Assembly: GCF_030010215.1 (NCBI RefSeq)
Contig: NZ_JASCRR010000003.1
Location: 248,001-312,000, forward strand
From: Tianweitania sp. UT-5YL-CI-8
Lineage (GTDB): Bacteria > Pseudomonadota > Alphaproteobacteria > Rhizobiales > Rhizobiaceae
Length of the DNA stretch: 64,000 nucleotides
Direction: 5' to 3'
Made by a program: the position numbers and the translations under genes. This document shows positions 9,898 through 20,444 of this stretch, piece after piece (the stretch's first letter is position 1; the number at the start of each line of letters is the position of its first letter). Under the pieces are notes generated by a model that searched no databases, had not been told where the DNA came from, and was given only the letters and a program-made list of their open reading frames with translations.

Positions 9898-10521
9898 ATG
9901 TCGCAAGCAGTGCCGCACCGTGCAAAGATCGGCCTTGCCGCCGGGGCAGCTCTGCTGTTGGCCGGATGCCAGTCTCTGCCGCCTCCCGGCTCGGATTGGC
10001 GGGACGATTCGAAACCTTTCGTCACTGTGGAGAAAGTGCCGGGCTCGAAGATCGGCGTCCTGCGCAAGCCATTCCGTATGTCACCGCTCGGCTACACCCC
10101 CGACAAGCTTAGCCAGTTCAAGGCCGGGCTTTCCGGCCAGACGATTCACGCGTGGAATGGCGGGCACGGTACGCAGGTCGAATATCTGGCCGCCAACGGC
10201 CGCTCGTATCTCTGGTATCCCGGCAATGACAAGGTGGTCGTGGGCAGTTGGAGCGTGCGCAACCGCGACCAGAAGACGATTGGCGGCGGCAGCTACCAGA
10301 TACCCGAGATCTGCTACACCTATTCCAATGCGACCTACAATCCGGTGACGGGAAAAAGCGGCGGCGAGCTGGAATGCAGCCCGTTGAGCACTTTCTCGAT
10401 CTACATCAACGAAATGGCCCCTGGCGACCCGTTCCGGCTCGCCTCCGGCTCCGTGCCATTTCCCCTCGACAAGCGCTCGACCACGCTTGACGCTCTTTAC
10501 GCCAAGAAATCTGGAGGCTGA
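9898..10521 (+). CDS. Putative outer-membrane or periplasmic lipoprotein (DUF995-like)
   Basis: A 207-residue protein with a lipoprotein signal: basic n-region, hydrophobic core and lipobox LLLAGC, giving Cys at about 23. The rest is soluble with several aromatic-rich stretches (YLWYPGNDKVVVGSWSV, QIPEICYTY). It resembles the DUF995 proteins of Rhizobiales, role unknown. The frame opens at an ATG overlapping the esterase stop (9850), but AAGGGAG at 9885 and the correct signal peptide point to 9898. It ends three bases before lpd. Confidence 0.8.
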   Translation: MSQAVPHRAKIGLAAGAALLLAGCQSLPPPGSDWRDDSKPFVTVEKVPGSKIGVLRKPFRMSPLGYTPDKLSQFKAGLSGQTIHAWNGGHGTQVEYLAANGRSYLWYPGNDKVVVGSWSVRNRDQKTIGGGSYQIPEICYTYSNATYNPVTGKSGGELECSPLSTFSIYINEMAPGDPFRLASGSVPFPLDKRSTTLDALYAKKSGG

Positions 10522-10524
10522 TCC

Positions 10525-11970
10525 ATGGCCAACGCCTACGACGTCATCATCATCGGCTCGGGTCCGGGCGGCTACATCGCCGCCATCCGCGCAGCCCAGC
10601 TCGGCCTCAAAACAGCGATCGTGGAGCGCGAGCATCTGGCCGGCATCTGCTCCAACTGGGGCTGTATCCCGACCAAGGCGCTGCTGCGTTCGGCCGAAAT
10701 CCTGCATTTCGCCGAACACGCCAAGAGTTACGGCCTGACGCTCGAAGGCACGGTGAAGCCGGACCTCAAGGCCGTGGTGGCGCGCTCGCGCGGCATTGCC
10801 GAGCGGATGAATGGCGGCGTCGGCTTCCTGATGAAGAAGAACAAGGTCGACGTCATCTGGGGTGAGGCCAAGCTGACCAAGGCCAATGAGATCGTCGTCA
10901 CCAAGACGACCAAGCCGCCGATGCAGCCGCAGGCGCCTTTGCCCAAGAACGCGTTGGGCGAGGGCACCTACACCGCGAAGCATATCGTCATCGCCACCGG
11001 CGCACGGCCGCGCGCGCTGCCCGGCATCGAGCCGGACGGCAAGCTGATCTGGACCTATTTCGAGGCGCTGGTGCCGCAGGAGATGCCGAAGTCGCTTCTG
11101 GTCATGGGCTCCGGGGCCATCGGCATAGAATTCGCCTCGTTCTATCGCGCCATGGGCGTCGACGTGACCGTGGTCGAGGTGTTGCCGCAAGTGATGCCCG
11201 TGGAAGACGCCGAGATTTCGGCCTTTGCCAAGAAGCAGTTCGACAAGCAAGGCATGAAGATCCTGCTCGAAGCCAAGGTGACCAAGGTCGAGAAGGCAGC
11301 CAACTCAATCACCGCCCACGTCCAGACCAAGGATGGCAAGACGCAAACCATCACCGCCGACCGGATGATTTCGGCCGTTGGTGTGCAGGGCAACATCGAA
11401 AACATCGGCCTGGAGGCGCTTGGCATCAAGACCGAGCGTGGCTGCATCGTCATCGACGGCTACGGCAAGACCAATGTGCCGGGCGTCTATGCCATCGGCG
11501 ACGTCGCGGGTCCTCCCATGCTGGCGCACAAGGCCGAGCACGAGGCGGTCATCTGCATCGAGAAGATCGCCGGCCTGCCCAATGTGCATCCGATGGACAA
11601 GCTGAAGATTCCCGGCTGCACCTATTGCAACCCGCAGGTGGCATCCGTCGGCCTCACCGAGGCGAAGGCCAAGGACGCCGGCTTCGAGGTGCGCGTCGGC
11701 CGCTTCCCGTTCGTGGCCAACGGCAAGGCGATTGCGCTGGGCGAAGACCAGGGCATGGTCAAGACCGTGTTCGACAAGAAGACGGGGCAGTTGCTCGGTG
11801 CGCATATGGTGGGCGCTGAGGTGACCGAACTGATCCAGGGCTTTGTCGTCGCCATGAATTTGGAGACGACTGAGGAAGAGCTGATGCACACCATCTTCCC
11901 GCATCCGACGCTTTCGGAAATGATGAAGGAAAGCGTGCTCGACGCCTATGGCCGCGCGCTGAACGCATGA
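10525..11970 (+). CDS. lpdA: Dihydrolipoyl dehydrogenase (E3)
   Basis: A 481-residue FAD disulfide oxidoreductase that reoxidises dihydrolipoyl groups of the pyruvate dehydrogenase complex with NAD+. FAD-binding GSGPGGYIAA is at the N-terminus, the redox pair is in GICSNWGCIPTKALL (C-x4-C, variant of the commoner CLNVGC), the NAD-binding GSGAIGIEFASFY is near 193, and the C-terminal active-site base is in HPHPTLSEMM. A short insert rich in Lys/Pro (TTKPPMQPQAPLPKNALGEG) near 130-150 is typical of the alphaproteobacterial pdh-linked E3. Confidence 0.97.
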   Translation: MANAYDVIIIGSGPGGYIAAIRAAQLGLKTAIVEREHLAGICSNWGCIPTKALLRSAEILHFAEHAKSYGLTLEGTVKPDLKAVVARSRGIAERMNGGVGFLMKKNKVDVIWGEAKLTKANEIVVTKTTKPPMQPQAPLPKNALGEGTYTAKHIVIATGARPRALPGIEPDGKLIWTYFEALVPQEMPKSLLVMGSGAIGIEFASFYRAMGVDVTVVEVLPQVMPVEDAEISAFAKKQFDKQGMKILLEAKVTKVEKAANSITAHVQTKDGKTQTITADRMISAVGVQGNIENIGLEALGIKTERGCIVIDGYGKTNVPGVYAIGDVAGPPMLAHKAEHEAVICIEKIAGLPNVHPMDKLKIPGCTYCNPQVASVGLTEAKAKDAGFEVRVGRFPFVANGKAIALGEDQGMVKTVFDKKTGQLLGAHMVGAEVTELIQGFVVAMNLETTEEELMHTIFPHPTLSEMMKESVLDAYGRALNA

Positions 11971-12064
11971 TAGCCATTCGCCGCGCGGTCTTTTGACGGC
12001 GGCGGCGATGCATTATATGCCTTGAAACGAAGGGTCGCCCCGGCGGCCGCAACAGGACACGCTG

Positions 12065-13036
12065 ATGGTCACCGTTCTCGACCTCGTCAACAACAGGCCC
12101 AAGGCGCGTCACCCCGAAAAGGCCCACCGGCCCGATCAGGAGGTGCTGCGCAAGCCGGACTGGATCCGCGTCAAGGCGCCGACCTCCAAGGGCTATGCCG
12201 AGACGCGCGAGATCGTGAAATCGCACAAGCTGGTGACAGTCTGCGAAGAAGCCGGCTGCCCCAATATCGGCGAGTGCTGGGACAAGAAGCACGCCACCTT
12301 CATGATCATGGGCGAGATCTGCACCCGCGCCTGCGCCTTCTGCAACGTCGCCACCGGCATTCCGACCAAGCTCGACGCCAACGAGCCCGACAGCGTGGCC
12401 AAGGCGGTCAAGCAGATGGGGCTGCAGCATGTCGTCATCACCTCGGTCGACCGCGACGACCTGAAGGACGGCGGCGCCGAGCATTTCGCTGAGGTCATCC
12501 GCGCCATACGCGCCGCCACGCCGCAGACGACGATCGAGATCCTGACGCCCGACTTCCTGCGCAAGGACGGCGCGCTTGAAATCGTCGTTGCCGCCAAGCC
12601 CGACGTGTTCAACCACAATCTCGAAACCGTGCCGTCCAACTATCTGACGGTAAGGCCCGGCGCACGTTACTTTCACTCGATCCGGCTTCTGCAGCGGGTC
12701 AAGGAACTCGACCCATCCATCTTCACCAAGTCCGGCATCATGGTAGGCCTTGGCGAGGAGCGGCACGAGGTTCTGCAACTGATGGACGACCTGCGCACCG
12801 CCAATGTCGACTTCATGACCATCGGCCAGTATCTGCAGCCGACCAAGAAGCACCATCCGGTCAAACGCTTCGTCACACCAGACGAATTCGAATCCTACGC
12901 CACGGTCGGCAAAACCAAGGGCTTCCTGCTGGTCGCCTCCAGCCCGCTGACGCGCTCATCGCACCATGCCGGCGACGATTTTGCCAAGCTGCGCGCCGCC
13001 CGCGAAGCCAAGCTGGGGCTGGTTGCGGCGGAGTAG
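12065..13036 (+). CDS. lipA: Lipoyl synthase
   Basis: A 323-residue radical-SAM enzyme that inserts two sulfurs into protein-bound octanoyl groups, here on the lipoyl domains of PdhB and PdhC. The auxiliary iron-sulfur cluster motif is [12 protein letters not shown] and the radical-SAM motif is CTRACAFC. The C-terminal [15 protein letters not shown], with the conserved RSSYHA-like serine motif, is present. It lies 94 bases after lpdA in the same direction. Confidence 0.97.
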   Translation: MVTVLDLVNNRPKARHPEKAHRPDQEVLRKPDWIRVKAPTSKGYAETREIVKSHKLVTVCEEAGCPNIGECWDKKHATFMIMGEICTRACAFCNVATGIPTKLDANEPDSVAKAVKQMGLQHVVITSVDRDDLKDGGAEHFAEVIRAIRAATPQTTIEILTPDFLRKDGALEIVVAAKPDVFNHNLETVPSNYLTVRPGARYFHSIRLLQRVKELDPSIFTKSGIMVGLGEERHEVLQLMDDLRTANVDFMTIGQYLQPTKKHHPVKRFVTPDEFESYATVGKTKGFLLVASSPLTRSSHHAGDDFAKLRAAREAKLGLVAAE

Positions 13037-13039
13037 GCG

Positions 13040-13450
13040 CTACTGCTCGGCCCAGTTTTCGACGGTGAGCAAGCCGCTTGGAAGCTGTGCGAAAGCCTTA
13101 TCCGCGGTGACCAGCGTCGCTTCAAGAGACCGGGCATGCGCGGCGATCATCATGTCGAGCGCTGAGAGCGATACTCCCTTCGATTGGCACGCGGCGCGCA
13201 AATCGCCATAGCTGGCGGCAGCTTTTCGGTCCCAGGCCCAGATGGTTACACGCAAGAGAAACTGGTTGACCCGCTCGGCCAGCGCCGATGGGTTGCCGCG
13301 CTTTGCGAGGCCATAGAGAAGCTCGCCTTCGGTAACAGTTGAAACCGCCAGTGCATCCATCGGTACTGCGACCAGCCTTTCGAGAATTCGCGGATTGTCA
13401 CCGCGAATGATGTGGCTGGCGATGTTGGTGTCGATGAGATAGCGGGTCAT
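13040..13450 (-). CDS. vapC: VapC-type PIN-domain toxin
   Basis: A 136-residue PIN ribonuclease. The acidic metal site is visible: Asp in [11 protein letters not shown] near the N-terminus, Glu in [12 protein letters not shown] near 42, Asp in [12 protein letters not shown] near 98 and a further Asp in LVTADKAF. VapC toxins cleave tRNA or rRNA when free of antitoxin. Its start overlaps the antitoxin stop by four bases. The pair interrupts lipA and ratA and lies on the opposite strand, which suggests later insertion. Confidence 0.92.
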   Translation of the reverse strand: MTRYLIDTNIASHIIRGDNPRILERLVAVPMDALAVSTVTEGELLYGLAKRGNPSALAERVNQFLLRVTIWAWDRKAAASYGDLRAACQSKGVSLSALDMMIAAHARSLEATLVTADKAFAQLPSGLLTVENWAEQ

Positions 13451-13713
13451 CCAGAATCCACGAACGGATCGCGGTCTTCATCCAAATCCCTGGCGCGGTC
13501 TTCCGAACCCATGAAGTCTGATGGGATGTCGGTGTTCGCGTAAAGAGCAAAAAGTCCGTCCCAACTGTCGGGCCGTTTTGACAGTATGACGTCGCCGCTC
13601 TGCGGGTCGCGGCGGATGAACACGTCCTCGCCTTCAAAGCGGAATTCGGCCGGAAGCCGCACAGCTTGGCTGCGGCCGGTCATGAAAATCTTCGCTGTTT
13701 TCTGCGCCTTCAT
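13447..13713 (-). CDS. vapB: VapB-type antitoxin
   Basis: An 88-residue antitoxin. Residues 1-50 form an AbrB/SpoVT-like swapped-hairpin DNA-binding domain ([20 protein letters not shown]), and the acidic, Trp-containing C-terminus ([16 protein letters not shown]...) is the part that usually wraps the toxin. It precedes vapC with a four-base overlap, the standard antitoxin-first order. Confidence 0.9.
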   Translation of the reverse strand: MKAQKTAKIFMTGRSQAVRLPAEFRFEGEDVFIRRDPQSGDVILSKRPDSWDGLFALYANTDIPSDFMGSEDRARDLDEDRDPFVDSG

Positions 13714-13761
13714 GTCGCCCTTTGTGTCGCTCGCTACATGCAGGAACGATAGAACGGATCG

Positions 13762-13785
13762 TGATAGATATCAAGATACCTATCA
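13762..13785. promoter_or_regulatory. Probable VapBC operator palindrome
   Basis: A 24-base dyad, TGATAG-A-TATC-AA-GATA-C-CTATCA, with only one internal mismatched pair besides the centre. It lies 49 bases upstream of vapB, where VapB or VapBC complexes normally bind for autoregulation. Function inferred from position and symmetry. Confidence 0.6.
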
Positions 13786-13882
13786 TAAGGCCGCGACCTG
13801 TTGCATTCCGTATGAAACATTGAAACGGCTTTGCGGTATCCCCCACTTGCCCTTCGCGACTTTGGACATTAACTCGATTTCC

Positions 13883-14344
13883 ATGCCGCAGTTCGAAACC
13901 CGCCGCCAGGTTCCCCATTCGCCGCAGAAGATGTTCGCCCTGGTGGCGGATGTCGAAAGCTATCCGCAGTTCCTACCGCTGTGCGAAGGGCTTGTGGTGC
14001 GTCAGCGCCGCGAGCGCGAGGGCCGCGAGATGCTCGTGGCCGACATGACTGTGGGCTACAAGGCAATCCGCGAGACGTTCAGCACCCAGGTGATGCTCGA
14101 CCATGCCGAAGAGGCCATCGACGTCAAATATCTCGACGGGCCGTTCCGCTATCTCGACAATCGCTGGCGTTTCGAGCCAGGCCCGGATGGCGGCTGCGCG
14201 GTGCATTTCTTCATCGATTACGAGTTCAAGAGCCGCATTCTCGGCGCGCTGATGGGATCGATGTTCGACCGCGCCTTCCGCATGTTCGCGGAGGCCTTCG
14301 AAAAGCGCGCCGACCACATCTATGGTCGTCCGCCTGCGGCGTAG
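13883..14344 (+). CDS. ratA: RatA/Coq10-family START-domain protein
   Basis: A 153-residue SRPBCC/START-fold protein of the Coq10/RatA family (QFETRRQVPHSPQKMF at the N-terminus, LPLCEGLVV, FKSRILGALMGSMFDRAF at the C-terminal helix). Relatives bind ubiquinone to help its delivery (Coq10); in E. coli RatA was reported to block ribosome subunit association. In rhizobia it normally follows lipA, so here vapBC has come between. The frame is open further upstream across vapB on the other strand; the ATG at 13883 matches the family N-terminus. Confidence 0.88.
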   Translation: MPQFETRRQVPHSPQKMFALVADVESYPQFLPLCEGLVVRQRREREGREMLVADMTVGYKAIRETFSTQVMLDHAEEAIDVKYLDGPFRYLDNRWRFEPGPDGGCAVHFFIDYEFKSRILGALMGSMFDRAFRMFAEAFEKRADHIYGRPPAA

Positions 14345-14349
14345 GTGTC

Positions 14350-14469
14350 TTATTCGCCTGGATGCGGGCGATCGTCGTGACGGGTCGGGGGCAGTAGATA
14401 AAGTGCGCCAAGCACCATTGCCACGCCGACGAAGGGGACCAAGAGCAGAAGCCAGTTGTAAGCGTTCAC
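14350..14469 (-). CDS. 39-residue membrane protein, translationally coupled
   Basis: A tiny ORF starting with GTG at 14469. It overlaps the stop of the upstream 81-residue gene by four bases (GTGA), a classic coupling arrangement. The protein is one transmembrane helix (NWLLLLVPFVGVAMVLGALYLL) with a short charged tail (PPTRHDDRPHPGE). I do not recognise a family. The coupling and the clean hydrophobic profile are the only support. Confidence 0.5.
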   Translation of the reverse strand: MNAYNWLLLLVPFVGVAMVLGALYLLPPTRHDDRPHPGE

Positions 14470-14711
14470 CGGTCCATCTCCTTCAGATGCCACCAAGCAG
14501 CGTAATGTAAGGCAATGGTGATGCCAAAGCAAACCAGCGACGAGGCGGTGGCGAGAAACGCCTTGTCCCGCGTAATGCCGGTAAAATAGATCGAACTGAC
14601 CAGTGGTGCCAAAACGCCTGCCGAGAAGAAGATCAGTGCCAGACTATTGATGAAGGCGGCGCGCAGCTTGATCTGCTCTTTTTCGCGTTCGTCATAGCCG
14701 CTCCCTTCCAT
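14466..14711 (-). CDS. 81-residue hypothetical protein with two membrane segments
   Basis: A small protein with a charged N-terminus (MEGSGYDEREKEQIKLR) and two transmembrane segments, about 19-41 (AAFINSLALIFFSAGVLAPLVSS) and 52-72 (FLATASSLVCFGITIALHYAA). It lies downstream of cinA on the same strand with a 65-base gap and overlaps the next 39-residue gene. No function is recognisable. Confidence 0.65.
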   Translation of the reverse strand: MEGSGYDEREKEQIKLRAAFINSLALIFFSAGVLAPLVSSIYFTGITRDKAFLATASSLVCFGITIALHYAAWWHLKEMDR

Positions 14712-14776
14712 GCGGGGATTGCCCAGCCGCCTCGGCGGCCATCACGTCCGTACGGGGCAGGGTGGCTGGCAGACCA

Positions 14777-15295
14777 TCAGTTTTCCAGCGCTTTCAGCCC
14801 CATTTCCAGCGCATGCCGCACCGTCTCGCGGCGTATGAAGTCGCGGCCCTTGTCCTCGAAAATGCGTTTCTCGGCGATTGGTGCCTTGCCTGAAAGTGCA
14901 AGGCCGAACCAGACCAGCCCGACCGGCTTTTCCGCCGTTCCGCCGTCGGGTCCGGCAATGCCGGTGACCGCCAGCGCGATGCCGGCACGCGAATGCGCAA
15001 GCGCGCCGGCCGCCATTTCCAGCGCCGTCTGTTCTGAGACCGCACCATACGCATCCAGCGTCGTTTTCGAGACCCCGAGCATCTCCTGCTTGGCGTCGTT
15101 GGAATAGGTGACGAAGCCGCGATCCACCATGGACGAGGAGCCGGGGATATCGGTCATGGCGGCGATGATCAGACCGCCAGTGCAGCTTTCGGCGGTCGCT
15201 GCCAGGATCTTGTGGCGGGAACACGCTTTTAGGAATCGGTCGGCGAGGTCGCCGATCTCGGTTGCTTTGACTTCTCCGACGCCCGGTTCTTTCAT
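14777..15295 (-). CDS. cinA: CinA-family protein (PncC-type NMN amidohydrolase domain)
   Basis: A 172-residue stand-alone CinA C-terminal domain. Family motifs are [20 protein letters not shown] near 34, [10 protein letters not shown] and [17 protein letters not shown]. Single-domain members such as E. coli PncC deamidate nicotinamide mononucleotide in NAD recycling; the competence-related N-terminal domain is absent. The start overlaps the ispDF stop by four bases, so they are co-translated. Confidence 0.9.
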   Translation of the reverse strand: MKEPGVGEVKATEIGDLADRFLKACSRHKILAATAESCTGGLIIAAMTDIPGSSSMVDRGFVTYSNDAKQEMLGVSKTTLDAYGAVSEQTALEMAAGALAHSRAGIALAVTGIAGPDGGTAEKPVGLVWFGLALSGKAPIAEKRIFEDKGRDFIRRETVRHALEMGLKALEN

Positions 15296-16521
15296 TCCAG
15301 CAGTTCTCCCGGATAAATGACGCTTGCGGTTGCGATGGCCGCGATGCCCTCGCGCCGCCCGATGAACCCGAGCCTCTCATTGGTCGTCGCCTTCACGGAA
15401 ACCCGGTCCTGCGTAACGCGCAACATGGCCGCAAGTTTCGCGGCCATCGCGGCGCGATGCGGACCAACGCGCGGTGCCTCGCAGATCAGCGTGATGTCGG
15501 CATTGGCGATGCGCCCGCCGCGTTCGCGCACGAGCCTGGCCGCGTGCTCGACGAAGATGTGCGAGGACGCGCCCTTCCATTGCGGGTCGGATGGCGGAAA
15601 GTGTGTGCCGATGTCACCGGCGCCGCATGTGGCGAGCAGCGCATCGGTCAGCGCATGAAGTGCTACGTCGGCATCGGAATGGCCGTTGAGCTTCTTGTCG
15701 TGCGGGATCGCGACGCCGCACAAGATGACATGGTCGCCGTCCTCGAAGGAATGGACGTCGTAGCCATTGCCGGTGCGCACATCGGGAAAGTAGGGGGCGT
15801 TGCCCGAAAGGCGTTCGTCGGCCATGGCGATATCCCTTGCCCAGGTGAGTTTGACGTTGTCGGGTGAACCCAGCACCAGCCGCACCGGGATTTTCGCCCA
15901 TTCGGCGATGGCCGAATCGTCGGTAAAGTCGCTGCGCCCTGCCTCGAAGGCGCGCTGATGCGCCTCGAAGATCGGCACAAAGGGAAAACCCTGCGGCGTC
16001 TGGGCGGAATGCAGCCCCGCGCGCGGCACCGTATGAGCCACCGTCTTGTCGTAGGCTTCCTGCTTGAGCGTATCGGAGACCGGAAGCGAAGGCAGGGAGC
16101 CGCAAGTGTCGCCTATGCCGTCGATGGTGCGGTCGATGACCCCGGCGTCGACAAAGGGCCGCACCCCGTCATGGATCAGCACGGCGTGCGGGCGATGCGC
16201 ATTCAGCGCAAGCAGTGCCAGCCGGGTGGACTCCTGCCGCGTCGCCCCGCCGACGACGGGGATGATCTGGCTGCCGAAATTGGCCGCGGCTTTTTCGTAC
16301 AGTTCGGTGTCGTCGGGATGAATGGCAATGACGATGCGGCCGACGCGGGGATGTTCGGCAAAGACCTTCAGCGTGTGCCAGATGACCGCCTTGCCGCCGA
16401 TGCGCCTATATTGCTTGGGGCCTTCGCCCTGACCGGCGCGCTCGCCACGTCCTGCGGCCACGATGACTGCGGCATATTCTCGGGACGCTTTGACGGCCTG
16501 TTGAAGCGGTGTATGAGTCAT
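15292..16521 (-). CDS. ispDF: Bifunctional IspD/IspF isoprenoid enzyme
   Basis: A 409-residue fusion of two enzymes of the MEP isoprenoid pathway. Residues about 15-245 are the IspD cytidylyltransferase ([14 protein letters not shown] nucleotide loop, [22 protein letters not shown]). From about 250 it is IspF, the cyclodiphosphate synthase ([39 protein letters not shown] metal site, [17 protein letters not shown]). Such fusions are normal in Hyphomicrobiales. Divergent from dusB. Confidence 0.97.
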   Translation of the reverse strand: MTHTPLQQAVKASREYAAVIVAAGRGERAGQGEGPKQYRRIGGKAVIWHTLKVFAEHPRVGRIVIAIHPDDTELYEKAAANFGSQIIPVVGGATRQESTRLALLALNAHRPHAVLIHDGVRPFVDAGVIDRTIDGIGDTCGSLPSLPVSDTLKQEAYDKTVAHTVPRAGLHSAQTPQGFPFVPIFEAHQRAFEAGRSDFTDDSAIAEWAKIPVRLVLGSPDNVKLTWARDIAMADERLSGNAPYFPDVRTGNGYDVHSFEDGDHVILCGVAIPHDKKLNGHSDADVALHALTDALLATCGAGDIGTHFPPSDPQWKGASSHIFVEHAARLVRERGGRIANADITLICEAPRVGPHRAAMAAKLAAMLRVTQDRVSVKATTNERLGFIGRREGIAAIATASVIYPGELLE

Positions 16522-16706
16522 GTCGCCCGTCTACAGCATCGCTTTGCAAAGCGGAATGGAATTTGAGTGGGCGCAAACGCCTATATCTGACGCAATTGCA
16601 TAGGAAAAACCGGGCGTCGAGGCAAATGCCATGCATTTCACGGTTGCCTAAAATCTGAATGCTGTCTAGAGATTGTGCAAACAGTGGGTTTGCTTCGTTT
16701 TTGTGC

Positions 16707-17735
16707 ATGATTGCGATTTCCACCCTTGCGGAACCGCTTATGGTCGGCGGCATACCGATCCGCAACCGAGTTTTCCTCGCTCCGATGTCGGGTATCACCG
16801 ACGAAGCGATGCGTAAACGCGCCTATCGTCATGGCGCGGGCCTCGTCGTTTCGGAAATGGTCGCGAGCGGCGAGCTTGCCAAGGGCCGCGAGGGCTCGAA
16901 CCTGCGCATTCGTCATTCGGGTCTTCCCGTTCACATGGTGCAGCTTGCCGGACGCGAGGCAGCGCATATGGCCGAAGGCGCCAGGATCGCGGCAGGAGAG
17001 GGCGCCGATATCATCGACATCAACATGGGCTGTCCGGCCAAGAAGGTCACCGGCGGTTATGCCGGATCGGCGCTGATGCTAGATCTCGATCACGCGCTGA
17101 CGCTGATCGAAGCGGTTGTCGAGGCCGTCGACGTGCCCGTTACGGTCAAGATGCGGCTCGGCTGGGATGAGAGCGCGCTGAACGCGCCAACACTCGCTCG
17201 GCGGGCCGAGGAAGCCGGGGTCAAGATGGTGACCGTGCATGGCCGCACGCGCTGCCAGTTCTATCAGGGCAAGGCCGACTGGAAGGCGATTGCCCGGGTC
17301 AAGCAGTCCGTTTCGATACCGGTGGTGGCCAATGGCGACATCAATTCCCTGGACGATGCGAAGACGGTGCTGGAGCTTTCAGGCGCAGATGCCGTGATGG
17401 TCGGACGGGCGCATTACGGCGCGCCCTGGGCCGCCGGTCAGATTGCGGGACAAGCGATGGGACTTGGCGCCGGCGCGCTGCCGGACACGCCCGAAGCGCT
17501 CGCCGACTATGTGGTCGAACACTATGAAGACATGCTGTCGCTCTACGGCATCGAAAGCGGACTGCGCCAGGCACGCAAACACCTGGGCTGGTATCTCGAC
17601 CGTCATGCCGGTGGCGGCCGTGAGGATCTTCGCAAGACGGTCATGACCGGCAAGACACCTGCCGAGGTGGTCGCGGCCCTGAACATCGCGCTGATGGAAA
17701 GCGCTACGACCCACACAGAAAGGCGCGCCGCATGA
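16707..17735 (+). CDS. dusB: tRNA-dihydrouridine synthase (NifR3 type)
   Basis: A 342-residue FMN enzyme reducing specific uridines in t[21 protein letters not shown] holds the catalytic Cys109; [12 protein letters not shown] and [11 protein letters not shown] are FMN-site signatures. It is the nifR3 gene that commonly heads the ntrBC operon in rhizobia, and its stop overlaps ntrB by four bases. The start at 16707 has no strong ribosome site; a later ATG at 16741 is possible. The divergent gap upstream contains an AAATGC-CAT-GCATTT dyad at 16624-16638. Confidence 0.95.
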   Translation: MIAISTLAEPLMVGGIPIRNRVFLAPMSGITDEAMRKRAYRHGAGLVVSEMVASGELAKGREGSNLRIRHSGLPVHMVQLAGREAAHMAEGARIAAGEGADIIDINMGCPAKKVTGGYAGSALMLDLDHALTLIEAVVEAVDVPVTVKMRLGWDESALNAPTLARRAEEAGVKMVTVHGRTRCQFYQGKADWKAIARVKQSVSIPVVANGDINSLDDAKTVLELSGADAVMVGRAHYGAPWAAGQIAGQAMGLGAGALPDTPEALADYVVEHYEDMLSLYGIESGLRQARKHLGWYLDRHAGGGREDLRKTVMTGKTPAEVVAALNIALMESATTHTERRAA

Positions 17736-18870
17736 AACAGCCGTCCGGCAAGCCGATGGATGGATCGGCCGCGGCCGCGCAGATCGTGCTCAACACGATC
17801 CGCCGGCCTGTCATCATGATCGATTTCGACGGGTTCATCACCTTCGCCAATGCCGATGCGGAAGACTTCTTCCGCTCCAGTGCGGCCATGTTGTCGCGCA
17901 ACCAATTGTCGCGTTTCGTGCCGTTCGGCAGCCCGATCCTGGTGTTGATCGAACAGGTTCGCGAGCGCCGTTCGCCGGTCAACGAGTATCGCGTCGATCT
18001 GTCGTCGCCCCGGCTCGGCATCGAAAAGGTGGTGGATATCTATGCTGCGCCCGTGACCGAGATGCCTGGTTCGGTGGTGGTGATGTTCCAGGAACGCTCC
18101 ATGGCGGATAAGATCGATCGCCAGATGACGCATCGGGGCGCTGCGCGCTCCGTCACCGGTCTTGCTGCCATGCTGGCGCATGAGATCAAGAACCCTCTGT
18201 CGGGCATTCGCGGCGCCGCCCAGCTTCTCGAGCTCAACGCCTCCGACGAAGACCGCTCGCTCACCCGCCTGATCACCGACGAAACCGACCGCATCGTTTC
18301 GCTGGTCGACCGCATGGAAGTGTTTTCCGACGAGCGGCCCATCGACCGCTATCCCGTCAACATTCACATCGTGCTCGACCATGTGAAGGCCATAGCCAAG
18401 AACGGCTTTGCCAGCCACATCAAGTTCCTCGAGGAATACGACCCCTCGCTGCCGCCGGTCTACGCCAACCGCGATCAGCTGATCCAGGTCTTCCTCAACC
18501 TGGTGAAGAACGCCGCCGAAGCCATCGGCCACGATCCGGCCGGCGAAATCACCTTGTCGACCGCCTTCCGGCCCGGCATCCGCATGTCGGTTCCCGGCGG
18601 CCAGGACCGTGTGTCGCTGCCGCTCGAATTCTGCGTCAAGGACAATGGCTCCGGCGTATCCGAAGACCTGCTGCCGATCCTGTTCGATCCCTTTATCACC
18701 ACCAAGCCCAACGGCTCCGGCCTCGGTCTGGCGCTGGTGGCCAAGATCGTCGGCGAGCATGGCGGCGTCATCGAATGCGATTCCACGCCGCGCGGCACGT
18801 CGTTCCGCATCCTCATGCCGGCATGGAAAGAAGTACCCGGATCACATGACGACTTTCATGGAGACTTGAA

Positions 18871-18874
<4 letters not shown>
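17732..18874 (+). CDS. ntrB: Nitrogen regulation sensor kinase NtrB
   Basis: A 380-residue soluble histidine kinase/phosphatase. A PAS-like domain occupies about 20-120, the phospho-acceptor is H150 in [19 protein letters not shown], followed by N-box [12 protein letters not shown] and G-boxes [12 protein letters not shown] and [12 protein letters not shown]. It sets NtrC phosphorylation according to PII (glnB, also in this window). Overlaps dusB and ntrC by four bases on either side. Confidence 0.97.
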
Positions 18875-20328
<1,454 letters not shown>

Positions 20329-20400
20329 AATAACGGGAAGTGTCCGGGGCAAAGCCGCAGAAAGTTTTCCACCGCGCCACATTTGTTGCATAATCGCCAC

Positions 20401-20426
20401 AATGCGTTGCATAGCTACAACGCATT
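20401..20426. promoter_or_regulatory. Inverted repeat upstream of ntrY
   Basis: Perfect 9-base arms AATGCGTTG and CAACGCATT around an 8-base centre, 18 bases before the ntrY start. The word GTTGCATA occurs twice (about 20385 and 20406). It may be an operator or a leader hairpin; no T run follows. Confidence 0.45.
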
Positions 20427-20444
20427 CACTGCTGAAAAGGCATT

